NCBI GenBank assembly: GCA_031378345.1
Contig: JANNDY010000098.1
Span: forward strand, 1-64,000
Direction of reading: 5' to 3'
DNA length: 64,000 nucleotides
Source of the DNA: Emticicia sp031378345
GTDB taxonomy: Bacteria; Bacteroidota; Bacteroidia; Cytophagales; Spirosomataceae
Part shown: in pieces, positions 24,354 to 31,744 of the stretch
How positions within the stretch are numbered: position 1 is the stretch's first letter
Layout: the number at the start of each line of letters is the position of its first letter
The notes under the pieces: generated by a model
Database searches by the model: none
What the model was told of the DNA's origin: nothing
What the model saw: the letters and a program-made list of their open reading frames with translations, nothing else
Position numbers and translations under genes: made by a program

Positions 24354-24914
24354 TTGATTGCAACTGCTACTATCGAAAGTTTGCGAACCAAAGACGCTAC
24401 TGCCCAAAAGAAAGTTTTTGAGCAATACGGCAGCTTTTTGTACCGTGTGGCTTATCGTTATGTGCGTGATAGAATGACGGCAGAAGATTTGGTGGTAGAT
24501 TCGTTCTTGAAAATCTTTGATGGTGCACCCAATTTTAGGTTTGAAAGTTTACGCTCGTTTGAGGCTTGGATGAAAAAAATTGTGGTCAATGAGTCGCTGA
24601 TGTTGCTGAGAAAACAAGCAAATTTTCATTTAATGCCCGAAAGCGAAGCCATCGAAATGCCAGTTGATGAAACCGCACTTGATGCCATTTCGACAGGAGA
24701 AATTCATCAACTAATTGCCGAATTACCAGACGGTTATCGCACGATTTTTAATCTTTTTGCAATTGAGGGGTACTCGCACAAAGAAATTGCTGAAAAACTC
24801 AATATCAATGAAGGTACTTCAAAATCTCAGCTAAACCACGCTCGAAAATTATTACAAAAGAAAATCTTACTAATGAACAGAAATATAAGTCATGGAAGAG
24901 AAGAAATTTTATAA
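24354..24914 (+). CDS. ECF sigma factor
   Basis: Sigma-70 family regulator of 186 residues. Region 2 (about 17-85) has FEQYGSFLYRVAYRYV, AEDLVVDSFLKIF and FEAWMKKIVVNESL; region 4 (about 120-172) has IAELPDGYRTIFNLFAIEGYSHKEIA split over its two helices and INEGTSKSQLNHARKLL. No ATG precedes the coding region in frame; the start is TTG at 24354, or the ATT that follows. The last 23 nt overlap the next gene, a membrane protein built like an anti-sigma factor, so the two form a sigma/anti-sigma unit. Confidence 0.93.
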   Translation: MIATATIESLRTKDATAQKKVFEQYGSFLYRVAYRYVRDRMTAEDLVVDSFLKIFDGAPNFRFESLRSFEAWMKKIVVNESLMLLRKQANFHLMPESEAIEMPVDETALDAISTGEIHQLIAELPDGYRTIFNLFAIEGYSHKEIAEKLNINEGTSKSQLNHARKLLQKKILLMNRNISHGREEIL

Positions 24915-25662
24915 GGAAATTCAACAGAAAATTGACCAAACCGACTTTGAACCAGAATGGAATAGAAGCGAAGTTTGGCAACGAATTGAGCAAGGAAACA
25001 GCAAGAAAAAACCACTTTTTACTTGGTGGAAAGCTGCCGCTGCAAGTATTGCTTTGCTTGGGGTTTTTGGTGCGTATTTTTTGAAAAATATCAAGCAAAC
25101 TACTGATTATCAGTTAGTTACAAACAATGAAGTAATTTCAAAACCTCAAGCAATTATTCCAATTTCTACTAAATTGACACAAAAAGTTTTTGCAAAAACA
25201 AAAGTAATTTCACAAAGTTTTAATGAGAAAAAAGCCATTGGTGAGCTGCCCCAAATTGCAGTAGAAATGGCAATTGTTGAACCTAAAATTATTGAAAAAA
25301 CTTTAACAGAAAAACCAGCAATTGCAGTAAATGAAGAAAAAGTAATTACTCCAAACGAACCACTTTTTTCAGAAAAATCTACTACTTTTATAGCAAATCC
25401 AGCCATTCTTGAAGTCAAGATTCCAAAAAAGAAAGAACGCATTGCTATTTTGGAAATTCCAGAGGACGACGAAACATATACTATTCAGAAAAAAGAAAAA
25501 CGTAAGGGATATGCAGCTCGTTTAGCAAGAAAAATGGGTAAATTTAATACCCAAGAAAACGAAGAATTACCTTCAATTAATGGAAAACCAAATAAAGTTT
25601 GGGCTTTTGTAAAAGAAAGTTTTAAGAATGAAACGATGGTTGCTGATTCTACGGTGAAGTAA
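24892..25662 (+). CDS. probable anti-sigma factor, single-pass membrane protein
   Basis: Protein of 256 residues with a cytoplasmic N-terminus (EEKKFYKEIQQKIDQ, WQRIEQGN), one transmembrane helix (about 47-64, AAAASIALLGVFGAYFL) and a Lys/Glu/Ile-rich periplasmic part ending in a basic stretch (RKGYAARLARKMGK). The layout and the 23-nt overlap with the ECF sigma gene fit a membrane anti-sigma factor that holds the sigma factor at the membrane until an envelope signal arrives. Sequence alone shows no known anti-sigma motif, so the call depends on context. Confidence 0.72.
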   Translation: MEEKKFYKEIQQKIDQTDFEPEWNRSEVWQRIEQGNSKKKPLFTWWKAAAASIALLGVFGAYFLKNIKQTTDYQLVTNNEVISKPQAIIPISTKLTQKVFAKTKVISQSFNEKKAIGELPQIAVEMAIVEPKIIEKTLTEKPAIAVNEEKVITPNEPLFSEKSTTFIANPAILEVKIPKKKERIAILEIPEDDETYTIQKKEKRKGYAARLARKMGKFNTQENEELPSINGKPNKVWAFVKESFKNETMVADSTVK

Positions 25663-25717
25663 GAAATGCTTTGAAAAATATGTGTAGATTTGTTTGAAAA
25701 TTTAATAATAATTAGAA

Positions 25718-25975
25718 ATGAACCAATTATTGAATATTATAGATATTAAAAATCTTTATCCTAACGAATGGGTTTTGCTTGGAAACCCTGTGATGGACGA
25801 AAGTAAAATTGATGTTTTATCGGGAATACCAGTATTTCATAGTAAAGACAAAAAAGAAGTTTGCTACATAGGAAGAGATAAAACGGCTAATTTTGATAAA
25901 ATAACATTAATTTATACTGGTACTTTTAGACCATCAAGGAAAATTACGGGTATTTTTAATCGCATTACAAAATGA
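25718..25975 (+). CDS. 85-residue protein coupled to a retropepsin-like protease
   Basis: Protein of 85 residues beginning MNQLLNIIDIKNLYPNEWVLLGNP. It has no signal peptide or membrane segment and looks like a compact beta-rich domain (GIPVFHSKDKKEVCYIG, ITLIYTGTF). Its stop overlaps the start of the next gene by 4 nt (ATGA at 25972-25975), so the two are translated together. I do not recognise a named family; the tight coupling suggests a dedicated partner of the protease. Confidence 0.75.
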   Translation: MNQLLNIIDIKNLYPNEWVLLGNPVMDESKIDVLSGIPVFHSKDKKEVCYIGRDKTANFDKITLIYTGTFRPSRKITGIFNRITK

Positions 25976-26361
25976 CCTATAAATTCAGAAGAGAATCTGA
26001 AAGTGGACTAATACTTGTTAATATCGAAATTGATGACAAGTACGAACTTAAAATGATTTTAGATACTGGAGCTACAAATACGACTATTGATAGCAATGCT
26101 TTATACTTGCTTGGTTATGACCTAAAGGATAATATTGGAACGGTCGAGATTGAAACTACAAATGGAATAATTGAAACTGAAATTTTTGAAATTAATACCT
26201 TCTCTTCATTAGGTTTGACAAAAACAAACTTCCAAATCCAAGTTTATGACTTCTTGGCACACGGCATTTTCTCAGATTATAATGGACTTCTTGGACTCGA
26301 TTTTTTAGAAGGAACTAAGTTTTGTATTGATACCAATATAGACATAATTACGCTTTCGTAA
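25972..26361 (+). CDS. retropepsin-like aspartic protease
   Basis: Protein of 129 residues with one aspartic-protease half: the active-site motif LDTGATNTT has its Asp at residue 31, a flap-like region follows (VEIETTNGIIETEIF), and the hydrophobic-Gly pair GLLGLDFLEG closes the fold near residue 110. A single-lobe enzyme must dimerise to be active, as retroviral proteases do. It has no signal peptide, so it acts in the cytosol. It overlaps the 85-residue gene by ATGA. The target is unknown. Confidence 0.82.
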   Translation: MTYKFRRESESGLILVNIEIDDKYELKMILDTGATNTTIDSNALYLLGYDLKDNIGTVEIETTNGIIETEIFEINTFSSLGLTKTNFQIQVYDFLAHGIFSDYNGLLGLDFLEGTKFCIDTNIDIITLS

Positions 26362-26398
26362 AAAGAAAAACCATTAATAATCTCTTTCTAACTTTGCG

Positions 26399-27460
26399 AT
26401 GAAAAAGCTACTCACACTCCTATTTTTACTTTTTTCAATCAATGTTTGGGGTAATATTTCGCCAGAAAAAAAAAACATCGACTCTATTGTTGTAAATATT
26501 GGAAAAAAGAAGAAAATCGTACTCTGGGGGCAAACCAGAGAGGATTTGAAGGCTTTGGAAAAGTATGATTTGAATAGAATTGTGGTGCAAATGAACCAAG
26601 ATTTGGAAGAAATGCCCACCAATGTTCGACGTAGCTTTAGGCAAGATTTTGAAGGAAATTCTTATACAAAAGAAGCTACTCGCCAACGAGAAATCGAAGG
26701 ACTTAATCAATGGCAACGCCTCAAAAGAGATACTTATATTAATCTTAGCTTTGGACTAAATTCTGCAAAATTCTTGCAACGAAGCAATCCTGCATTGAAC
26801 CCGTTCAAGGTTTCGGAAGACTTATTTCGGCAAAACGTCTTTACTTCTCCCAATATTAATGTGGCTTTGATGCGACAAGAAAGTTTTATTCGAGCAGGTC
26901 ATAAAGAAATTATTTTGAGGTATGGTTTTGACCTAAGTTGGTATTTTGTTCGTAGCGTAAGTACAAAAAACACTGCATATTTGCTTCGTTTGAATAGCAC
27001 AGACAATGCAAAGTTTGATACTTTGGCTATTTATCGCCCAGCAAAAACCGGCAATTATTATACTTCTGAAAATTATTTATCTACTGACCTAACAAAACGA
27101 ATTGCTCCAACTACTTCAAATCAGTCGCTTTTTTATGTAGATTTTAAGGTTGTGCCAACCATTAATTTTTATGGAAGAGATAACCAACGGACTTTCAATA
27201 TAGGCTTTGGGGCATATTTGGGAACTTTACTTTCAGGAAGTAGAAATTTTTCGGAGATTAAAGCAATCAATCAAAAAGAAACAAAAGTTACCATAAAAAG
27301 CAAAGAAAACCCTTATCGCTATGGCGTTATTTTAAATGTTGGACACGGAATTGTAAACTTGTTTTTGGAGGCAGATATTAAAAATTTATTTCAAAATCGA
27401 CAAGATAGAAGCAATGCCACGCAAAACTTGACCACAATTGGGTTGAGGTTTGGGAGGTGA
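26399..27460 (+). CDS. secreted, probably outer-membrane protein of unknown function
   Basis: Protein of 353 residues with a signal peptide (1-18, ending NVWG). The N-terminal 100 residues are charged and helical (TREDLKALEKYDLNRIVVQ); the rest is rich in alternating strands such as YINLSFGLNSAKFL, KEIILRYGFDLSWYF and a C-terminal LTTIGLRFGR, which suits an outer-membrane barrel. A TAACTTTG -7 element at 26389-26396 sits only 2 nt before the ATG. No family is recognised. Confidence 0.75.
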   Translation: MKKLLTLLFLLFSINVWGNISPEKKNIDSIVVNIGKKKKIVLWGQTREDLKALEKYDLNRIVVQMNQDLEEMPTNVRRSFRQDFEGNSYTKEATRQREIEGLNQWQRLKRDTYINLSFGLNSAKFLQRSNPALNPFKVSEDLFRQNVFTSPNINVALMRQESFIRAGHKEIILRYGFDLSWYFVRSVSTKNTAYLLRLNSTDNAKFDTLAIYRPAKTGNYYTSENYLSTDLTKRIAPTTSNQSLFYVDFKVVPTINFYGRDNQRTFNIGFGAYLGTLLSGSRNFSEIKAINQKETKVTIKSKENPYRYGVILNVGHGIVNLFLEADIKNLFQNRQDRSNATQNLTTIGLRFGR

Positions 27461-27493
27461 GGTTTTTGCTTCGAGTTCGTTGATTGACTCGCT

Positions 27494-27534
27494 CTAAAAT
27501 AAATTTACTTAATATTTATGTAAATCTATTTTAG
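27494..27534. repeat. palindrome CTAAAAT...ATTTTAG, copy 1
   Basis: CTAAAATAAATTTAC and GTAAATCTATTTTAG pair at 14 of 15 positions. It lies between two convergent genes and so may act as a terminator for both. A related palindrome with the same right end (AAATCTATTTTAGGAC) is at 49764-49799, also between convergent genes. Confidence 0.6.
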
Positions 27535-27546
27535 GACGAAACATCA

Positions 27547-27642
27547 TTATTTTAGCTTCTTGAACTCTTGAAGTCCCAAATAAAAACCTAAGCTAAATAA
27601 TAAAGTGATTAATGCTGCGAAATAAGGTATTATTTTAATCAT
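27547..27642 (-). CDS. 31-residue single-pass membrane peptide
   Basis: Very short ORF encoding MIKIIPYFAALITLLFSLGF followed by a short basic end (QEFKKLK). Nearly the whole peptide is one hydrophobic helix. Its ATG lies inside the last codons of the preceding 61-residue membrane ORF, overlapping it by 8 nt. The coupling argues it is real, but at this length chance cannot be excluded. Confidence 0.5.
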   Translation of the reverse strand: MIKIIPYFAALITLLFSLGFYLGLQEFKKLK

Positions 27643-27820
27643 TTTTTGTGTTGTTTATTAGCTTCAAGTAAATTCCGAAAGCAAGGATTGATGGCACCCA
27701 AATACCTATAAATATTGCCGCCTGTGCCTCTCCTTGAAAGTACAATACTTCTGAGAAAACAAGCGAAAGTAACGCTGAGATAAATAACAATTTGTCTGTT
27801 ATTGTAAACTTTTTTAACAT
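27635..27820 (-). CDS. 61-residue two-helix membrane protein
   Basis: Small protein with a basic start (MLKKFTITDK) and two hydrophobic segments (about 11-28 and 34-53), ending LINNTKND. It overlaps the next small membrane ORF by 8 nt. It is not similar to any family I recognise; small coupled membrane proteins can be subunits or toxins, but nothing here decides that. Confidence 0.6.
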   Translation of the reverse strand: MLKKFTITDKLLFISALLSLVFSEVLYFQGEAQAAIFIGIWVPSILAFGIYLKLINNTKND

Positions 27821-27841
27821 GATTTTATTGATTTTTATTTT

Positions 27842-28297
27842 TGAAAACCTATCTGGACTACATGCTGTAGGGATAGCACAAATGTAATAATGTTATTTTA
27901 TAAAAAGACAAGGTTTATTATAATATTAAAAATCTATCTTTTGTCTGTACTATTGACTATAACTATCAAAACACCGATATTGTTATTCCACATCAGACGG
28001 AATACTCTAAGAGTTCTGATAAATGTAATCTGTACTTGAATTATTAGTCGTTGTGCCTCAGTAGAACTGTCAAAATTTTTTCTAAAATCAGCAAGTTAGT
28101 AGCCATTCTACCACCGAATTCACAATAGCAATGACCTTATTCATTTTAAGGAAGTATTCCTTATTTGATTAATTATCTGTGTCACTACATTATTAAACGC
28201 CCAAAAATTAAAATATACACAAGATATAGCCAGCAAAAGGCAAAACTTTTACTACTTTACTTTGTTATATATTTTCCACTATCTGTAAATTTTCGAA
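27842..28297. other. 455-nt stretch without a recognisable gene
   Basis: The region between the small membrane pair and the orphan membrane protein is AT-rich and has no ORF worth reporting on either strand. It presumably holds promoters for both flanking units. I found no strong palindrome, tRNA or clear -7 element. It could contain decayed coding sequence or a non-coding RNA that cannot be recognised by eye. Confidence 0.5.
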
Positions 28298-29230
28298 ATG
28301 GCTTTTAATAAAAACTTTGAGGTACTTTATCAAAAACTTCTTTCGGATAAAACTAAAAGTAGAAGCGAACGGACTATTTTAGTAATAGCCATTGCAAGTT
28401 TTCTTATTCATTTGACAATTATTTACTTGGTAGATTTTGGCATTATTTCTCTGAATACACCTTCGGACTTGCTCAAAAACCCTATTGCAGCTATTTACAC
28501 GCCTTTTTCATTTATTCTTGTTGATGAAGTCTATTTGTTAATACATTATCTCCCAAAATCAATTACCACGTACATCTGCAAGCAATATGAAATTATTACG
28601 CTAATCATTATCCGACGGCTATTTAAAGACCTTTCCACTTTGTCGCTCTCGTCTGACTGGTTCAAAATTAAATATGACTTACAGTTTACCTACGATTTGG
28701 TAGCATCAGTTCTGCTGTTTTTTCTTATTTATCAATTCTACTTACAAAGCAAAAAAAAATACAGAACGATTATTAGAAATGAACCTGAGATTGAAAGTAT
28801 TTCGAGATTCATAAAAATAAAAAAACTTCTGGCTATAATTTTAGTACCTATACTAATTTCAATTGCAATATATTCTTTTATAAACTGGTCTGTAAGTACG
28901 ATTTATCCAATTACAAATACAAACGTTTCATTTAAAAACATAAATAATATTTTCTTTGAACAGTTTTTTACTGTTTTGATTATTGCTGATGTTATTTTAT
29001 TATTATTTTCTTTATTTCATACAGACGAGTTTCACAAAGTTATTAGAAACTCTGGCTTCATCATTTCTACTATCTTAATCAGGTTATCCTTTTCGGTAAG
29101 TGGATTGCTAAATACTGTGCTAATTGTATCTGCCATTACTTTTGGACTATTAATACTTATTATACACAATAAATTTGAAGAGCATCTTGCAATGGAACAA
29201 AGCAATGCAGATGCTACCAATAATTTTTAA
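28298..29230 (+). CDS. polytopic membrane protein of unknown function
   Basis: Protein of 310 residues with a charged N-terminus (KSRSERT) and about six or seven hydrophobic helices (near 26-48, 66-84, 128-148, 174-198, 220-240, 254-272 and 275-292), ending in a hydrophilic tail (EEHLAMEQSNADATNNF). It has no signal peptide beyond the first helix and no motif of a known transporter. It lies after a long non-coding stretch and its codon use is more A/T-ending than the neighbours, which may point to recent gain. Confidence 0.75.
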   Translation: MAFNKNFEVLYQKLLSDKTKSRSERTILVIAIASFLIHLTIIYLVDFGIISLNTPSDLLKNPIAAIYTPFSFILVDEVYLLIHYLPKSITTYICKQYEIITLIIIRRLFKDLSTLSLSSDWFKIKYDLQFTYDLVASVLLFFLIYQFYLQSKKKYRTIIRNEPEIESISRFIKIKKLLAIILVPILISIAIYSFINWSVSTIYPITNTNVSFKNINNIFFEQFFTVLIIADVILLLFSLFHTDEFHKVIRNSGFIISTILIRLSFSVSGLLNTVLIVSAITFGLLILIIHNKFEEHLAMEQSNADATNNF

Positions 29231-29293
29231 TTTAGTTTTTGTTGAAGGCTTGCTTTACAAGTATCAAAAAATGAAATGACAATTGGAGGGTGA

Positions 29294-29334
29294 TTTTTTC
29301 GGTGTCCGAGCGTAGCCGAGGACACCGAAAAAAA
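29294..29334. terminator. strong bidirectional terminator
   Basis: TTTTTTCGGTGTCC (29294-29307) and its exact complement GGACACCGAAAAAA (29320-29333) flank a 12-nt loop. U-runs occur on both strands, so it ends both the orphan membrane gene and pdhB. Confidence 0.9.
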
Positions 29335-30315
29335 TTATTTATACATCACTTTCTTCACGGCATCTATTGTACGCTTCATGTTTGGTAAAGTAACATCTAT
29401 GAGCGTTGGAGCATAGTGAAGAGGAATATCCATATTATTTACACGAATGACAGGAGCATCCAAATAATCAAAAGCATAACGTTGTAAATGATAAGTAATT
29501 TCAGAAGAAATTGCTGCGAGAGGCCAAGCTTCTTCCACAACTACACAACGATTTGTTTTCTTTACAGAATTGATAACTGTCTGATAGTCAATAGGTCTGA
29601 CGGTACGAAGGTCAATTAATTCAACTTTGATTCCTTCTTTTTCTAATTCAGCAATGGCTGGCACAACTACTCTTGGAATCATTTTTCCGAAAGAAACAAT
29701 CGTTACGTCAGTGCCTTCTTTCATTACATTAGCTTTGCCTAATGGAATCATGTATTCTCCTTCTGGCACTTCGCCTTTATCGCCATACATTTGCTCCGAC
29801 TCCATAAAAATAGTTGGGTCATTATCACGAATGGAGGCTTTCAATAAACCTTTAGCTTCGTAGGGAGAATGAGGCACAACAACTTTCAAACCTGGCGTAT
29901 TGGCAAACCAATTCTCGAAGTTTTGCGAGTGCTGAGCTCCCAACTGACCCGCATTTCCTGTTGGTCCACGAAAAACGATGGGACAAGAATACTGTCCTGC
30001 CGACATAGACATAAACTTTGCGGCAGAATTGATAATTTGGTCAATGGCAACTAACGAAAAGTTGAAGGTCATAAATTCGATGATTGGACGCAAGCCATTT
30101 ACGGCAGCTCCAACGCCAATACCGCCAAAACCTAATTCGGCAATTGGGGTGTCAATGACTCGTTTTGCACCGAATTCATCTAACATACCTTGACTTACTT
30201 TATAAGCACCGTTGTATTCGGCTACTTCTTCTCCCATCAAAAACACGTTTTCATCACGTCGCATTTCTTCTGAAAGTGCCTCACGTAAGGCTTCTCTGAA
30301 TTGTATCTCTCTCAT
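29335..30315 (-). CDS. pdhB: pyruvate dehydrogenase E1 component, beta subunit
   Basis: Thiamine-diphosphate enzyme subunit of 326 residues that, with E1-alpha, decarboxylates pyruvate and acetylates lipoyl-E2. Landmarks are MREIQFREALREA at the start, FLMGEEVAEYNGAYKVS, IDTPIAELGFGGIGVGAA, FRGPTGNAGQLGAQHSQ and VEEAWPLAAISSEI. The frame extends to 30336 but that codon is TTG, and ATG at 30315 matches the family start. pdhA and the E2 gene are not adjacent here. Confidence 0.95.
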   Translation of the reverse strand: MREIQFREALREALSEEMRRDENVFLMGEEVAEYNGAYKVSQGMLDEFGAKRVIDTPIAELGFGGIGVGAAVNGLRPIIEFMTFNFSLVAIDQIINSAAKFMSMSAGQYSCPIVFRGPTGNAGQLGAQHSQNFENWFANTPGLKVVVPHSPYEAKGLLKASIRDNDPTIFMESEQMYGDKGEVPEGEYMIPLGKANVMKEGTDVTIVSFGKMIPRVVVPAIAELEKEGIKVELIDLRTVRPIDYQTVINSVKKTNRCVVVEEAWPLAAISSEITYHLQRYAFDYLDAPVIRVNNMDIPLHYAPTLIDVTLPNMKRTIDAVKKVMYK

Positions 30316-30420
30316 CTTTGGCTTAGAATTTTGCAAATTGCAGACGTAAAATTAGTACATCTATGCCTAAACTCAAAATAATTCGGGTTTTAGAATTGGC
30401 ATATTCTATAAAACGCACAA

Positions 30421-30450
30421 AAAAAGCGTCCATAATTAAATAGACGCTTT
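30421..30450 (-). terminator. intrinsic terminator of the 173-residue secreted protein
   Basis: Arms AAAGCGTC (30423-30430) and GACGCTTT (30443-30450) with a 12-nt loop; on the minus strand the stem is followed by a T-run. Confidence 0.75.
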
Positions 30451-30479
30451 ACTTATACTTGGATAATCGGATAATAGTT

Positions 30480-31001
30480 TTATTTCACATCAATTGCACT
30501 TATAGCATTACCCGCAGGCTTAAACATTTCTAAGTCATAAAATAGATAGGCAATTTTAATTACACCTTTGGCATAAGGTTTTAAATTTCCTTCTTTCGTT
30601 TTTTCAAAAACCTCTTTAATTTGTATCAAATAAGTGTCTTCATTTTTGGCCATGGCAGCCAAATAAGCAATTGAACCATTGCCAAAAATTGTTTGGTTTG
30701 CTATTTTTTTACCATCTCTCACAAGAGAAATGTCAAATTCTTTCACAAATAATTCCTTTTTTTCTTTTCTATCTTGCTCATAAAAAGGAAAAGTTTTTAC
30801 TGATAAATCAACATCTTTTCGACCAAAAGCTAAATTTGAAGGAGCATTTTTACCATTAATAATACATTGAACTTTAATGATTTTCTTCTTTTCTTCTTGT
30901 GGTTGCTCGGTTTCTTGAACATTTTGTGCAAAAACAAAAGATGATGTTAAACTCAAAGCAATAGCCATTGCTTTAAATCTTAGGTTGAAAAAGTATTTCA
31001 T
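30480..31001 (-). CDS. secreted protein of unknown function
   Basis: Protein of 173 residues with a signal peptide (1-25, ending VFAQ). A Gln/Glu/Lys-rich linker follows, then a beta-rich domain (VQCIINGKNAPSNLAF, EFDISLVRDGKKIANQ, EDTYLIQIKEVF). No lipobox or sorting domain is seen. It stands alone with its own terminator; function unknown. Confidence 0.78.
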   Translation of the reverse strand: MKYFFNLRFKAMAIALSLTSSFVFAQNVQETEQPQEEKKKIIKVQCIINGKNAPSNLAFGRKDVDLSVKTFPFYEQDRKEKKELFVKEFDISLVRDGKKIANQTIFGNGSIAYLAAMAKNEDTYLIQIKEVFEKTKEGNLKPYAKGVIKIAYLFYDLEMFKPAGNAISAIDVK

Positions 31002-31306
31002 TTTACAGCAAGTTTAAAGTTTGTAGGAACGGTAATAAAAAATAATTAATATACAATGTACAAGCGAACTCGTCGCAGCAATTATTTGTGGTCGTTCCTT
31101 GAATTATATTTAAAGTGTTACGTTGAATTTAAAATATTTAATATTTTATGATTAAACGGTATCAAATTATGTGCCAAATGGTTTTTTTGAGCAAAAATGT
31201 ATATTTTTACACGCTACAAGATGTTTTTTTAAACAATAGTGTTTATTTATTTACTTTTTATGTTCATGCCAAAGATATTTTTAAATAAGAATTTATTTTA
31301 AAATCT
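31002..31306. other. divergent promoter region, no gene seen
   Basis: About 305 nt between the secreted-protein gene (minus) and the Nudix gene (plus). It should contain both promoters. A 31-codon ORF on the plus strand from 31056 is not convincing. No clear TAnnTTTG box was found. Confidence 0.4.
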
Positions 31307-31744
31307 ATGAAAATCCGACCTGCTATTTTAATTGTTGAAAATAAAAGAATCTTGACTATGCAGTATAATTATGGCGGGCAAGAAGTTTTTAATTTGCCCG
31401 GGGGAAATTTAGAATTTGGCGAACATTTAGCGGAAGCATTAGCAAGAGAAATGCAAGAAGAAATGGGTATAGAAGTTTCAGTTGGCGAGTTGCTGATGGT
31501 TGGCGAAGTGTTTTTTGAAGAACAAAAAAAACAAACTTTTCACTTTATTTTTGAGGGAAATATCATTGAAGGAATCCCTATTTTAAATCCAAAAGAAACT
31601 TCGGCAATTGCTATTAAATGGCTGACTATCAATGAGTTATCTTCTGTGAATTTATATCCAAATATTTCAGAGAAGCTGTTGCAATATTTTAGAGGGAGTC
31701 TTCCTGATAAATATATTGGTAAGATTGAGCAAAAGTGGTTTTAA
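31307..31744 (+). CDS. Nudix hydrolase
   Basis: Protein of 145 residues. The Nudix box spans residues 33-55: G-x5-E-x7-REMQEEMGI, with both catalytic Glu of REMQEE intact. It hydrolyses a nucleoside diphosphate linked to another group; likely roles are oxidised-nucleotide clean-up or NDP-sugar turnover, but specificity is not readable. The stop overlaps by 4 nt the stop of the convergent MFS gene. Confidence 0.92.
   Translation: MKIRPAILIVENKRILTMQYNYGGQEVFNLPGGNLEFGEHLAEALAREMQEEMGIEVSVGELLMVGEVFFEEQKKQTFHFIFEGNIIEGIPILNPKETSAIAIKWLTINELSSVNLYPNISEKLLQYFRGSLPDKYIGKIEQKWF

Noticed and set aside
31056..31151. 31-codon plus-strand ORF upstream of the Nudix gene
   Set aside because: Basic, Tyr-rich composition with no RBS or coupling; equally likely by chance.
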